The notes beneath the pieces are model-generated. The model made no database searches. It saw nothing but the letters and a program-made list of their open reading frames with translations, and was not told the origin of the DNA. Below, piece after piece: positions 45,815-56,831 of a stretch of DNA of 64,000 nt. Location of the stretch: the NCBI GenBank assembly GCA_020465985.1, contig JAANYP010002377.1:205572-269571 (forward strand), read 5' to 3'. This DNA is from Centrapalus pauciflorus (Eukaryota; Streptophyta; Magnoliopsida; Asterales; Asteraceae). Within the stretch, counting starts at the first letter, position 1, and each line of letters opens with the position of its first letter. A program made the position numbers and the translations under genes.

Positions 45815-46681
45815 ATGGCATCCGGTTCCGGTTCCGGTTCGACGAACAATCCAAACACACCAACGTCGACAAATCAAGGTTATCGTCCGATCCCGATGCA
45901 AATGGATCAACCAATATTTTCTCCCACGGGTTTTATGAACTTTGCGGGGGTTCCGCAACCCGTTTTCGGTCGAGGGTATGGCATCACGCCTACTCGACTA
46001 AATTTCATGCCTCCGGAATATTCGCAATTTAACGCGTTCACGGAGTACCAACCACTCTCTTCCCCAACGTTATCCCCATTTGGCACTCATCCATCTCAAC
46101 ATATTGCCGAACCCGAAGTCGTTCCGGAAACACAACCCGAAGTCGAAGTGGATCCCGAACCCGAGTCGGCTACGAAAGGTAAAAAAAAGAAATCAACAAC
46201 GAGGGCTCCTACTCAACACTGGACCCCCCAAGAAGAGAAGACGTTGGCACGAGCTTGGCTCGATGTTTCTGAAGATCCTATTACTGGTACCGACCAAAAT
46301 AGGAAAGATTTTTGGAATCGAATTCGGTTTAGGCTCCACCAAGAAATGGGGAAAAATGACTACCGTTCGAAAGATCAACTATACACAAAATGGAGGAATG
46401 TCAACGCCGTCGTTAAACAATTTTCGGCGATATTTCATTCCATCCAATGGGAAAGTGGTCAAAACGACGCCAACATTCTAAAAAAAGCACTTGGAATGTT
46501 TAAAGACGCGAATGGGTATTCGTTTCGACATATCGAAGTGTGGTCGGTCGTAAAAGATTCTCCAACTTGGCAACGTGTTGCGACGGCAGACGATTTTATC
46601 GAACGTGGGTCTAAACGATTAAAAACAACGGCATCCACACCCTCGAAATGGCATCAAAATGACAGCGAATGGCAAAACTGA
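45815..46681 (+). CDS. PIF/Harbinger Myb/SANT-like accessory protein
   Basis: 288 aa from the ATG at 45815 (context tcaaATGGC). The frame is open further upstream, but that part reads through TA/CA repeats. N-terminal ~90 residues are Ser/Gly/Pro/Phe-rich and disordered; a Lys-rich nuclear-targeting-like patch (GKKKKS) follows; then a trihelix Myb/SANT-like domain (about residues 135-205) with the tryptophans of HWTPQEEKTL and FWNRI, and further helices. In PIF/Harbinger elements this second protein binds the termini and helps import the transposase. The frame is intact even though the partner transposase is missing, so it could still be made. Plant homologues are often mislabelled glutathione S-transferase T3-like. 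Confidence 0.8.
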   Translation: MASGSGSGSTNNPNTPTSTNQGYRPIPMQMDQPIFSPTGFMNFAGVPQPVFGRGYGITPTRLNFMPPEYSQFNAFTEYQPLSSPTLSPFGTHPSQHIAEPEVVPETQPEVEVDPEPESATKGKKKKSTTRAPTQHWTPQEEKTLARAWLDVSEDPITGTDQNRKDFWNRIRFRLHQEMGKNDYRSKDQLYTKWRNVNAVVKQFSAIFHSIQWESGQNDANILKKALGMFKDANGYSFRHIEVWSVVKDSPTWQRVATADDFIERGSKRLKTTASTPSKWHQNDSEWQN

Positions 46682-46943
46682 CGTGGCGCTGACGTGGCGG
46701 CAATTTTGGGTGGCATCGGTGGCATCCACTCCCTGTGGCCTAATACTCTCTTCCTCTCTCTTACTTTTCCATCACCTATCCTTTTTTTTTTATTTTATAA
46801 TCACTCATCTTATTTTTCTTAAAACTAAAACTTCATCATCTAAACAAGTTTTCACTTTTCATAGAAACCCTTGTTTTTTTCTAAAAACTATAACTTGAAA
46901 ACTGAAATTGAAAAATGACTAGTTTTCGTCAACTAAACGCAAC

Positions 46944-47698
46944 CATAACTTTTACTTACGGATTTTCTAAGGGAACAGTAATTACAATTGGATTACCAAG
47001 GGAATTCGGTTTCAAACTTTACCGATGGATATATTACCATGGGACTATTTTGGTATTTTCTTATTGTATTCTAATTTCAATTTTATTTTATAATTTCATA
47101 CTTTAGGAAACTATCCAATGATAAAAATTAGTAGTGCTGACATGGCATTGGATTCCATGTTTTATGACATATATATATGTCATTGTACACATGGCAATCC
47201 ACGTGGGATATAATATGACATGTGAGGAAAATCCACGTGGGATATAGGAATGAGAGTGGAAATGGAGGGATCGATTCCCAAGTTAACTGTGAGGAATCCA
47301 TACGAAGAGGGATGGATTATGGTCCTGGTGGTCGAAGATTTCAATTAAGGTTCTTCGAAGAAATTTAAATGACAGCGATATGAAGAGTATCTATATCATT
47401 AAATCTAGTTTTCATGAGTCTTCAGAAAACTGAGCGATCGTTATGCGTTGTTAGGATTTATAACATTATTTGTGTACCGAAATAAGCAACATATAATGCA
47501 TAGATGATGAGCTAGGAGAGTTATAAATCAAGATTCACGTACGGCAATTTATGCTGAAAAATACAAAAGAATTAATAAATTAAAACAATTTATTTGATTA
47601 ACATCTGCAATGTGGATACTAAGATATACATGATAACGATAAATAAATAATGTAAGAAACAATTTCATCGACGATGGTTTCTTTTATACCATGACACA
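46944..47698. other. Intergenic; two G-box repeats, no gene
   Basis: A direct repeat aatccacgtgggatata (two copies near 47199 and 47231) contains CACGTG. Otherwise nothing I can support. It is downstream of paralogue 2. Confidence 0.45.
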
Positions 47699-47935
47699 TC
47701 AGCTTGAAACCTCGACATTGTTCCATTTGTTTGTCCTGTCATGAATATAAGCCGATGCTTTGCTGTCAATACGAGGATCAGCCCATCGTCCAGCTCTGTC
47801 TTGATCACTCGGGTACACTTTGTATGCCTTCACCGAGTCATCCCAAGCATCATCTCCTCCTCTGCGACTCTTCTTGAATTTGAAGATTCCAAAGAATGAA
47901 AAGATGGACTTATTCTGAGTCTTGTTTCCACCCAT
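47699..47935 (-). CDS. Small conserved plant protein, 78 aa, paralogue 2
   Basis: A 78-codon single exon on the minus strand, the sister of the 27277-27516 gene: same MGG-x-KT start, FGIFKFKKS basic-hydrophobic N-terminus, WDDS, KAYKVYPSDQDR and GRWADPRID core. Differences cluster at the two ends, as expected under purifying selection on the core. A TATA box lies 60-67 bp upstream. Same strand and a 20-kb gap full of transposons suggest an old tandem duplication later spread apart. No known function; no signal peptide. Confidence 0.8.
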   Translation of the reverse strand: MGGNKTQNKSIFSFFGIFKFKKSRRGGDDAWDDSVKAYKVYPSDQDRAGRWADPRIDSKASAYIHDRTNKWNNVEVSS

Positions 47936-47994
47936 TTAATTTCTTTTTTGTTTGTGATATGTTTGGTTTGTAGGAGCTAGTCAAGTCTATGAGG

Positions 47995-48002
47995 TATTTA
48001 TA
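47995..48002 (-). promoter_or_regulatory. TATA box of paralogue 2
   Basis: TATAAATA on the minus strand, about 60 bp before the ATG, implying a ~30-nt leader. Confidence 0.55.
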
Positions 48003-48874
48003 TGGAAACAAAGGGAATATAGAGAAAGATTCTCACTTTTGAATTGATCCTAGGGTTCAGGTTATATATAATCAATGTTGATTTAATTAATTTCTAGGAG
48101 TTGGTAATAACTTAGGCAGCAAACGTATTATGATTAAGGGTGTTTACAAGCCGAGTCAAGTAGAAGTGTATTAATTTGGGTTCAACTGAGTTAACTCGAT
48201 GCTCATTAAATTATTTTTAATATTTAATGATGCATACACATTTTGTCAAGTTTTTTTTATATCTTATTAAAAATTCCTTTTAAAGTTTCTCATCATTCAT
48301 CAAACGTGAGACAAAATTCTTTATAAACAACACTTTGATTGTTCCATGGGTGGACGTTGGCTAGCTTGGAGAAGCACAAAATTTCATTGCAGAGTTTATT
48401 TTTATAAAAAGTTTCATTTGATCAACCCATAAATTTTTGAAGTGTGCAACTCGTACTCCTTCAATATTGACAAATTATTAAAAAAAAATTGATTAAAATT
48501 TTTTATAAATTTAAATCAAACAAATAAATTTGTAGCATAATTCATTATTTTTATTTCATTATAAAAAATAAAAATAACTAACATATAATACATAAATAAA
48601 ATAAAAGTCAATTATTTTACAAACTAAATACCCATTATCTCATCAAATAAAGTCAACCACGTGTCTTTGAACTCATTTCTAAAACTAAACTTGATGCCCA
48701 ATACCCAAAAGTCTAAGAAAACGTTCAAAGCTAGACTCCAAACCAATTTTCGGAGTACCAGCAATGGACTAGAAAGAAAACTAGAAAGCGAAAGTGACAA
48801 GAGACAAAGTAGAATTGAGAAAAGTAGTAACAAATAACTTGTTAACTTATTTAACTTTGTTAATTAATTGTGTT
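48003..48874. other. Upstream flank of paralogue 2; no gene seen
   Basis: AT-rich. Short frames on the minus strand (48624-48833) are Leu/Ser-rich and unsupported. Confidence 0.4.
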
Positions 48875-49150
48875 TGTGAAGTAATAATGGTTCTAACTCA
48901 AACGAATTGTTATCAAGATTGTTAGTTAGAGATAGTTGTTAATAAGTGATTCAGTTATATCTTATAACTAATCACAGTTGTCAGTTAGCTTTATTTTCTG
49001 TTAGCATTTCTGGTAGTAATATGCATGTATATATAGATGGGTAGGTGATAAAAGGTGGAGAGCAGAATATGAGATATTCATTACTTTCTTTGTATTTCTT
49101 CTTTGCAATAAATAAAGTCATCTCTTGAAGGTTGTATTCAATTGTTCACA
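48875..49150 (+). mobile_element. Copia-type solo LTR, 276 bp, 5-bp duplication
   Basis: Begins tgtgaagtaataatgg and ends aattgttcaca, with perfect duplication gtgtt on both sides (48870-48874 and 49151-49155). An internal TATA (gtatatatagatgg, near 49026) and an aataaataaa polyadenylation-like signal (near 49108) sit where an LTR should have them. Confidence 0.8.
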
Positions 49151-49306
49151 GTGTTTTTATTCATACTTTTTAAATTTATTTGATATTTTGAGATTATCTG
49201 TACTACTTTTAATTAATTATCTTCATATTTGTTAGTTGAACCCGACCTAGCTATATAATCAATTGATTTCTTAAATTGGTTATACATCCAAAATCACGTT
49301 TACCAC

Positions 49307-49385
49307 CACTAGAAAACAACTTTATTTCCGACAAATAAAACAATCAGAAATTCGTCGGAAAAACTATTTTCCGAAAGTTCACAGC
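49307..49385 (+). mobile_element. CACTA end-like fragment
   Basis: cactagaaaacaac followed by tttccgac and its inverse gtcggaaa, in the style of a CACTA terminus. There is no opposite end. Confidence 0.4.
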
Positions 49386-50682
49386 TGGATTAATCTCTTT
49401 CATTCTATCTGGGGTAAATAAACAATCTTTACGTACTTCCGTTTTTATCATATGTTTCCTCCTTAAGTTAATTCACGTGCTATCGACTTTCTATCGATCA
49501 GTTTGTTATGCTTGTTTTATGTTAAAATTATGTTTTATCTATGTGAACTTTATGGCCGAACTAGTTAGGACAGATTTCAAAGAGATAAAAATTAATCAGT
49601 TTTAAATTATAAATTATATTTTAAATGTAATTAATTAATTAGTTTCTTTCACATCTGGGTTTGTTGCATCATGAATGTATTCTTCCTTACCTTTTCCCCT
49701 TCTTTTCTTGTTGTAGGTACCAGGAAGGCATGCACCTCTTTTGATGATCTTTCTTTCAAGTTTCAAACTTCAAAGTTAACTTTTTTTGGCTTAGCAAGCA
49801 AGAAAATTAGGCTGCCAGAAAAGCTACAAATTATGTATTTCTTTTTTGAGTAAGTAAAATAATTAATGTTAGGTTTGATGCAACCTTTTCATAATGAGAA
49901 ACGTTTTTTTAAATGCAAAACCAAACATCATTTGAGTCTTTTCATTTAGTTTAATTGACTCGTAAATCTCTTAGCAATTAAAACTCATGAATTTTGTATT
50001 TTTTTTTAACGAAAAGTTGTAACATTTTGAACCGCTTGCAATTGTTACTGTAGATTATATAATTTTATTGTTTTTTTATTAACTCCCTCAACCAAAATTA
50101 TTTTCCCCTTATATCCATCTACTTTTTATTATGTAAGTGGTTGTTTGATATTGACACAACATACGTAGATACAAAAAAAGTAAAAACAAATTTATTACCC
50201 AACATTTTGTTACCGAAATTAAAGTTCCAGACTGTTTTAAGAACTTTATTGTTTCAACCTATCATTTTATTTTACATTTTCATATGTTTAAGCGTTTAAC
50301 GAGATTATGTTGATATTGTTTCAACACAAACGATTTCAAATGATAGTTTATGTTTTTGTGTCAAACCAACAATTTCTTTTACTTATTTTAACAAATTCTG
50401 TCAACGTAGTATAGTCCATAAGGTGAACTATAACAATATTATAGTCGTTTTCATTCTTTTTTGTCCCAATTTTATTTGCGATATTAGAACTTATGATTTT
50501 GACAAAAACTCTCTTATTCGTAAATTCAAATTACGGGTATTAAATATTAATTAGGTTTTACGAGCGTTACTTTTATATAAAAACTGCTTCGTTTCTTCTC
50601 TATACACTCCTCTTATATGCGTGTAGTACGTAACCAAACAGTAGGGAACGAGATCATCTTAGAGTTATCCACATATAACTAT
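49386..50682. other. AT-rich, no gene seen
   Basis: A short frame at 49671-49853 has no support. Nothing else recognisable. Confidence 0.4.
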
Positions 50683-51170
50683 CACTACAAAAGTCATGTC
50701 GATTACACACGAAATTTTCCCGTATGTACCCATGAATTACACACGAATTACCCATGCCGAGTGTGTTCAAAAAGTTAACAACGTTACACATGATTTTCCT
50801 ATGTGATTACCCACAAATCTACCCATGGATCGTAAATTCATGTGTAATGCATGGGTAAATTGTTCCCGCTAAAATATTTCCCACAGATTACCCATGGATT
50901 GTATTACCAAAGGTAAATTAATGGGTAATTCCATGGGTATACTTATGTTTACTCACAAATTTTACACATTTTTTGTTTTGTGAGTACATTTTGTGGGAAA
51001 TTCATGTGTATTGTATTTTAGCAACTTAAAATATAATTTATTTAAAAATAATTTTTCCCATGACATCAGTGTCATGTGTATTCCGTGGGCAACGAATTTC
51101 CAGCTAAAATATGTCTCATAGATTACCCAGCGATTATGTTGTCGTGAGTAATTTTATGGGTTTATGTTTA
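50683..51170 (+). mobile_element. CACTA left end with ttacccatg repeats, truncated
   Basis: cactacaaaag terminus followed by at least eight ttacccatg / catgggtaa words in both orientations over ~450 bp, typical subterminal repeats. No right terminus found. Confidence 0.55.
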
Positions 51171-51199
51171 CATCGATCATGAGGTTATATGTATTGTTG

Positions 51200-52169
51200 A
51201 ACAATTTACAACCCCACATATTGGTACATACGGACTTGAATATAATTTATGTTCTTAATTAATTATAGACAAAAGCACATTTTTTGTCCTTATGGATTTA
51301 TGATACACTGGGATTCAGTCCTCACACATTAATCAAACCATTTTTTGATGCTATTTTGGTAATTTGTTTCGAATTACTTTCGAAACTTTAAAGTTAACAG
51401 TCCAACAATTAACTTTATTAAATTATCATTTTACTCTTTCTAATGGGATGTTTTAATTAATTCCATTTATTGTCCAAATTTTAGTTTGTTTTTGTTTGTA
51501 ATCTTTTTCTTTATTATTATATTTGGTTTTTTTTTATAAATATACATATTTATAAACATAAGTATTTTCTTTAATATTTTATTTATATATTTAATTTTTA
51601 TGTCGTCTCTATATTGATTTAAAAATACCGTTTTGTTTATTAATTTTGTTTTATATTATTGTTTTCTAAGTCTAAACTTAACTTATTTTTCGTTTAGTTA
51701 AAATCAAATTCATTTAATATAACTATTTAAAACCTATGTTTTCGTAAAATAATATAAAAACATAGATTTTTAGATCATATATAGTTATAATTAATCCGTC
51801 GATTCACAAACTAAAAATCATTTTATAATATATGTATATTAATATCTATTGAGTAATAATATCTTTATTAAAACCTTGATTAGCATAATATGGTGCATAG
51901 TTTATTAAGGGAATTCTACCAATATTGAAGGAGAGAGAGTGTCATCTCCCTTGGGTAATCTCAGCCGTTCAAATTTCTAACTTTCTATTTTGGCCGTATT
52001 AATTGGTTTACTTCTGTCTATGCATAGATAATGCATCTTACGGTTTAATAACTACTGCTGCATGCCTTGCGGTGTACTGAAAACCACCCATGTTCTCCCC
52101 GTTTCAAGCATATATTTTTGCAACCTTTCCACCATTTTCTGTAACCCATGCTGAAGTCAATTTATTACC
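51200..52169. other. Upstream region of the seven-exon gene
   Basis: AT-rich to about 51900; then more balanced sequence with catatatttttgc near 52109, a possible TATA element about 60 bp before the proposed ATG at 52170. Confidence 0.4.
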
Positions 52170-53345
52170 ATGAATAAAAAGCTAAAAACATCGATTTGTC
52201 AACTAATTGGCACAACTAGAAGTCGAAGATTTCTCTGCATTCTTCTTGCATCCGTGTCCCAACCAATGGACCATCAGGTAAGAATTTAAATTTTTATTCT
52301 TTGTATATCTTTTATTTATGGTTGTTTTGCTATTTACTTTATCATTTCTTGCAGCATCGACTAACGTGCAACGTAAAAGTTAAACAAGAAGATGTCATCG
52401 GCATGCCGGTATTGCATATTTAATGGTTTTTATGAAAATACACAGTTCTGAAAAAATATTACAATATTTATCATTGTACAATCTTATTAAGTATTGTCTT
52501 GTAAGTATGGAATTTAACAATTCGTTTGTTTATGCAGCCACCAACCGAAAAGATGAAATTAGAAACATCAGCGGCAAGTCAATCATTGGTCTGTATGGAA
52601 AGTAAAGAGGATTGTAACAAGAATGCATGTTCATTGGTGTATCATATATTTATAAATTTAGCATATATACACTTATTGTTTTACAAGTTGATTTTCATAT
52701 GCTGAAAATAAAGATGTACATATGCAGACATTGTCATTAAAGGGTACTTTTATTTCATTCAATGACGAGGTAATAGTTACTGCTAAGGTTGCAGTGTAGT
52801 ATGTATTGATTTTTAAAATATGGTCGAATAGATTGACATTGCATGGGAAGAGGCAGTAATACGATATGTTGAACTTTTAGAGCAAAAGATGGAGGAAGAC
52901 AAAATAAAGGCAGAAAAGGAGGTAAACACTCCTATTTTTATTAGACGTAAAACACTAATAAGTTAAACAACAATTTTTACTTCATTGCAGTTATCAGATT
53001 ATTCAATGGAATCGACCGATGTGGGCATCGTACGTTCCGACAAACCCACAGTTAATACCACGCTATAAACAAAAAATTACGTCTGACTATTTCAAACCAT
53101 CAAATTGTGATGTTTTTATTTATTTTACTACGGAGTTAAGTCATTGGATGAGATATCAGATAAAGAAACAATGTAGAGATTGAGGTACAGATCATTACTT
53201 ATTATATATATAGGCCTTCCAAAAATTACATTCCAATATATACATTTTTCAGGATGGCGACATGCATAAATTCAAAAGGCGTAAAAGTCAACGTGCAAGG
53301 AAGAGGAGCTACAAGGTGATCGAAGAAAGTGATAAAGACGAATGA
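52170..53345 (+). CDS. Seven-exon gene, 174 aa, unknown family (new model)
   Basis: Exons: 52170-52277, 52355-52408, 52538-52636, 52728-52769, 52832-52921, 52991-53029 and 53253-53345. All six introns are GT-AG and every exon is a multiple of three, so the frame is continuous in phase 0 throughout; chance alone makes this unlikely. Features: Arg/Lys-rich start; exon 5 is a charged amphipathic helix (EQKMEEDKIKAEKE); the last exon is strongly basic (FKRRKSQRARKR) then acidic (EESDKDE), like a nuclear localisation signal plus acidic tail. No family recognised; possibly a DNA- or chromatin-associated protein, which is inference only. Exon 6 could also run on to a stop at about 53068. An exon upstream of 52170 cannot be excluded. 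Confidence 0.55.
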
Positions 53346-54431
53346 TGAAGTGGATAAGTAACTACGATGACACATTAGACTAATAATGGTTTATGTCTTA
53401 TTAGTATTTGACATAATGTAAATATTGCATATGGGGGAGTTCAGATTTTTTCTATTGTTACGTCTCATGATAACTATGTTCTTTTTTTTTTTTAAGTTAT
53501 ATTAGACTAACTTTTGGTTGTAATTTCAGTCCATATAAAAGCAAAAGTTATTATAAGTTTTAAAAACCTGAGTTTACTTGATTCTATAACACATTGTGGC
53601 ATGCGTGTGAAAAATAAATTGTAGAATATTAAATCATCAACCCTGGGAAATTAACCAACGAAAACATATACATAATTATAAGTAATCGAAACATTTAATA
53701 TTCTTATTTGAGTCCCGTAAATAAATTATAAGTACACAAAGTTTAAGTAATTTTATACTAAAATACCAAAAAAAAAAAAAAAAAAGTTAGTAACTAAATA
53801 TAATATAAGGTAAACGTATTTAAAATATATGTGCTTTGTTTTAAATAGATATTGCAATGAAATTAAAAAAAATGTAAGCAAACATCAATTAAAGTTGGTT
53901 ATTTTCTATTTTGGACATTTATAATAACTTAAACATAGAAAAATATGTATAATTCAAAAAAAGAAGTTCAAAATCATAAAACATTAAATGATCTCTGGAA
54001 AGGTAATCAAATAAATCATGGCTTTAACACACTTTTTTACATGAGTTTTTCAATTCTTGGCAAAATGTGATTATATTTATTACAATTAATTAATAGTTTT
54101 ACTTTACTACCCCGACTAAATAAGCATTTTAGAAGGCAAACATTTTTAGAATTTCTGTGGTTTGTTTTGATTAACTATTCTAATGAAAATAGATAAAGAA
54201 CAATCACAAATGATTTAAAGTTGGTTACTTTTTGTAATGGACAGTTAACATAGCTTAAAAGTAGGAAAACATGTATAGCCCACTAATAACCCAGTCACAA
54301 GTCTTTCTTGTGTAACGAGCAGTTAAAAAACCTACAAAATAGGAAAACATGTATAGTCCACTAATAGTCCTGTACATACGTGCATATACATATATATCTA
54401 CACACACACACACATATATATATATACATAC

Positions 54432-54467
<36 letters not shown>

Positions 54468-54523
54468 ATATGTAAAGGAAAATCACGAAAAACGCAACAT
54501 CAACATCAGGAAGCACGAAACCC
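53346..54523. other. AT-rich spacer between exon-bearing loci
   Basis: No exons recognised. An imperfect direct repeat with taggaaaacatgtatag recurs at 54263 and 54340. A TA/CA/TG compound microsatellite at about 54392-54472 ends 50 bp before the next ATG. Confidence 0.4.
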
Positions 54524-54812
54524 ATGGACATGCAAAACAAGGTATGAAATTTCAATTTGCGTACAATAGGAAACATATTTTTTAATATTAACTACACTTC
54601 TGTTTGAATTCTGTAGCCACCAGTTGTAACAATGGACTGGGTTGGAGAGAACGGGGTAAATTTTTTGAAACTATATAAATTTCGTAAATTATAATATGCT
54701 ACTACTAACATGGGTATTTATTCTGTACTAGCAACCAACGTTAATGGTTGATTGGGTTCATGTAAACACGGAAACATACATCAATTACATTGAGCATGAA
54801 CTCGAATTCTAG
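54524..54812 (+). pseudogene. Three-exon relative of the 52170 gene, short or decayed
   Basis: Exons 54524-54541, 54617-54655 and 54732-54812, again all phase 0 with GT-AG introns, giving 45 aa. Exons 2 and 3 are related to each other ((P/Q)P...DWV..N pattern). The stop TAG is directly followed by a GT donor-like site, and exon-like sequence continues at 54897-55020 and from 55092 with stops, suggesting the original gene was longer and has decayed. The start of exon 2 (CCACCA after AG) mirrors exon 3 of the 52170 gene. Could be a real small protein; uncertain. Confidence 0.4.
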
Positions 54813-54896
54813 GTACTGAAATACTATCTTACTTGCTGCATTCTTTTTTTTGACCGATGGTAACATACTTTTATAAATAGAAAATTTTGTACAGAA

Positions 54897-55150
54897 AGCA
54901 AGAAAAGCGTTTGACAAACCTAAAACATTGGAAATGGGATGAAGTTATTGAAATTAGGTCGGGAATAAGAGGATGTAGAACACGCATATCAGGTTTTTGT
55001 TCAACAAATGGCAAATGAGGTAATGGTTTTTCATAGAGCAATTATCAAAATAAATATTAGATATCACATCATTGACACCTTAAAAACACAGATTGTAGAA
55101 GAAGAGATTATCCAGAGGCAAATAACAAACTTTGTCCTGTGATGCAATAG
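54897..55150 (+). pseudogene. Further exon-like blocks, stops in frame
   Basis: 54897-55020 ends ATGGCAAATGAG before gtaatgg; 55092 onward follows an acag acceptor and is Glu-rich. The helical pattern of the first resembles exon 5 of the 52170 gene, but every frame has a stop. Best read as eroded exons. Confidence 0.3.
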
Positions 55151-55279
55151 ATATTATTGACAAACAATGAAGATGAGATTTCATATGTTGAAACTGCAAC
55201 AAAATCACTAGAAGTATCATGAATGGAATAAGAACGGAATTGAAGCTACCATGGATCAAAGGAATCATGCTTTCTATTT

Positions 55280-55455
55280 TTTTTTTTTTGAACGGCAAAC
55301 TATCCTACTCCTAAACTACTCCTTTACCTCCAGACTTACTTACTCCAACTAAATTTCAACTTGCCTCCGACGGGGATCGAACCCGTGACCTCTCACTTAC
55401 AACACCACCCTCTTACCGCCAGGCCAAAGGCCTTTTGGTTTGACTACTTGTTTAG
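55280..55455 (-). mobile_element. tRNA-derived SINE, 15-bp target duplication
   Basis: On the minus strand: an A box-like ggcctggcggtaagaggg, a B box ggttcgatcc (near 55373) and a 3' A-run. Perfect duplication tcatgctttctattt (55265-55279 and 55456-55470), typical of LINE-driven insertion. Confidence 0.85.
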
Positions 55456-55470
55456 TCATGCTTTCTATTT

Positions 55471-56508
55471 GTTTAGTGTTTATTTAAGAGGATTTTAATA
55501 TGTTTGACTACTTTCGATTTATAGTTGTACTTATCAATTGATTGAATAAATAAATTTGTGTTTTGTTCATTTGTATTTCTGGTTACGATTTAGAGTTGTT
55601 ACACTGTTAAGTTTGATTTCAAAATAATTTTGTTCATATAACATTAAATGAAAGTATAAATGGGTTTCAATTATGGTGCTTTTGTCAGAAGTCATAAAAA
55701 ATTTCTTGGACTGCATTTGTTGTGTACAATCCTAAAAAAAGTAAGTCATTGAATACATTATTTTTTATTCAAAATTGAACAACTATGCAAATTAACACAT
55801 AATGCAAGTGGATACAAATCATAGGAAACATGTATTGTTATGATCCTGGACCTATATCATGAATACTGTGCACACAATATTAAAAAGTGATGTTTTCTGC
55901 ACATAGAAATGTTAATTTCAACTTGGTTTTTATAATATTTTAGATTTATTGTTGTATGAGTTGTTACGTGACACGCTTGAAAGTTTTCAAAATAAACTGA
56001 ATACGTTCTTAGATTGTTTTCCATTTACTTAGAAAAATATTTGGTGTCTACTGCATTTGTTGGATTAATATCGTTGTTAAGTATATTATGTTTTATTTTG
56101 CTTGACACATGAAATATTGTATTATAAAATCAGAGTTGTAACTGCAATGTGCTAAACACATGGTCATAGTAATTGGTATTAAGTCAAGAGTTAATATTAA
56201 TATATAACATGTAAAAACACATAATTTCCAATTAACATGCAGTTATTAGATAGCACACGAACCCACTAAAACATACTCTTTCCTACTAAATAGGGACCAC
56301 AACGTTGCAACCTACTACATGACCACTATCTGTATGTGAAATTACATTTATGCCCAAAAGCCCAAGTACACCATCAAATAAGACAGTTTTTTAGAGGGTA
56401 ATAGTGGAAATATGGAACTACTTATTACTAACTGTATTTGTTGATTATATAATGCAATCCCGCAGACATAAACCGGTCATTTTATCAATATGGGTTAAAA
56501 ATACCAGC
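55471..56508. other. AT-rich, no gene seen
   Basis: No supported exons until about 56466, where a possible acceptor (cccgcag) precedes the 56509 exon. Confidence 0.4.
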
Positions 56509-56831
56509 ATGGAGAATAAGTCGACTGAACCAGAAGCAAACGTTTATCCCCCCACCACAACTAATTTTCATAATCCACAATCCTCTGCTATGGATATTGA
56601 AACACCTCCAACAATTCGTGTTAATGTAAGTTTTTACATGTTATGACCTTCGTATGATAGTTTTTTCAAGTATGATAAACAACTCAGCCAATTTTATGTT
56701 TTAACCATTATCTTATACTTCAACGAGAAAGTCCATCAGACCACCACCGACCACAAGTGCAACACTTGAGTTTATTGATCATTGTTGCAATGTGTTTAGT
56801 GAGTCAAAAGATGATCAAGGATGCAACAGAG
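56509..56831 (+). pseudogene. Two-exon block, Pro/Thr-rich, interrupted by an LTR
   Basis: Exon 56509-56625 (39 codons, ATG start, phase 0, donor gtaagt) and a likely exon 56732-56831 (phase 1 end, donor gtattt). A solo LTR starts 39 bp later at 56871 and an exon-like block resumes at 59904, so the LTR sits in what was an intron. The joined frame would end soon after. No recognised domain. Confidence 0.35.

Larger units (their letters stand above)
42975..46740 (+). mobile_element. PIF/Harbinger element, interrupted by a CACTA element
   Basis: 15-bp perfect TIRs ggccacagggagtgg / ccactccctgtggcc and 3-bp duplication taa (42972-42974 and 46741-46743), both diagnostic. Without the CACTA insertion it is about 1.27 kb. 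It keeps only the Myb/SANT-like ORF (45815-46681) and has no DDE transposase, so it would need help in trans. Confidence 0.9.

Noticed and set aside
42806..46943. A further outer TIR pair (gcgtttagtt / aactaaacgc) around the Harbinger element
   Set aside because: The ends match for about 10-15 bp and no convincing target duplication was found; possible but not supported enough to annotate.
55360..55385. tRNA-like B box (ggttcgatcc)
   Set aside because: Part of a SINE with A-tail and target duplication; no cloverleaf beyond the promoter half.
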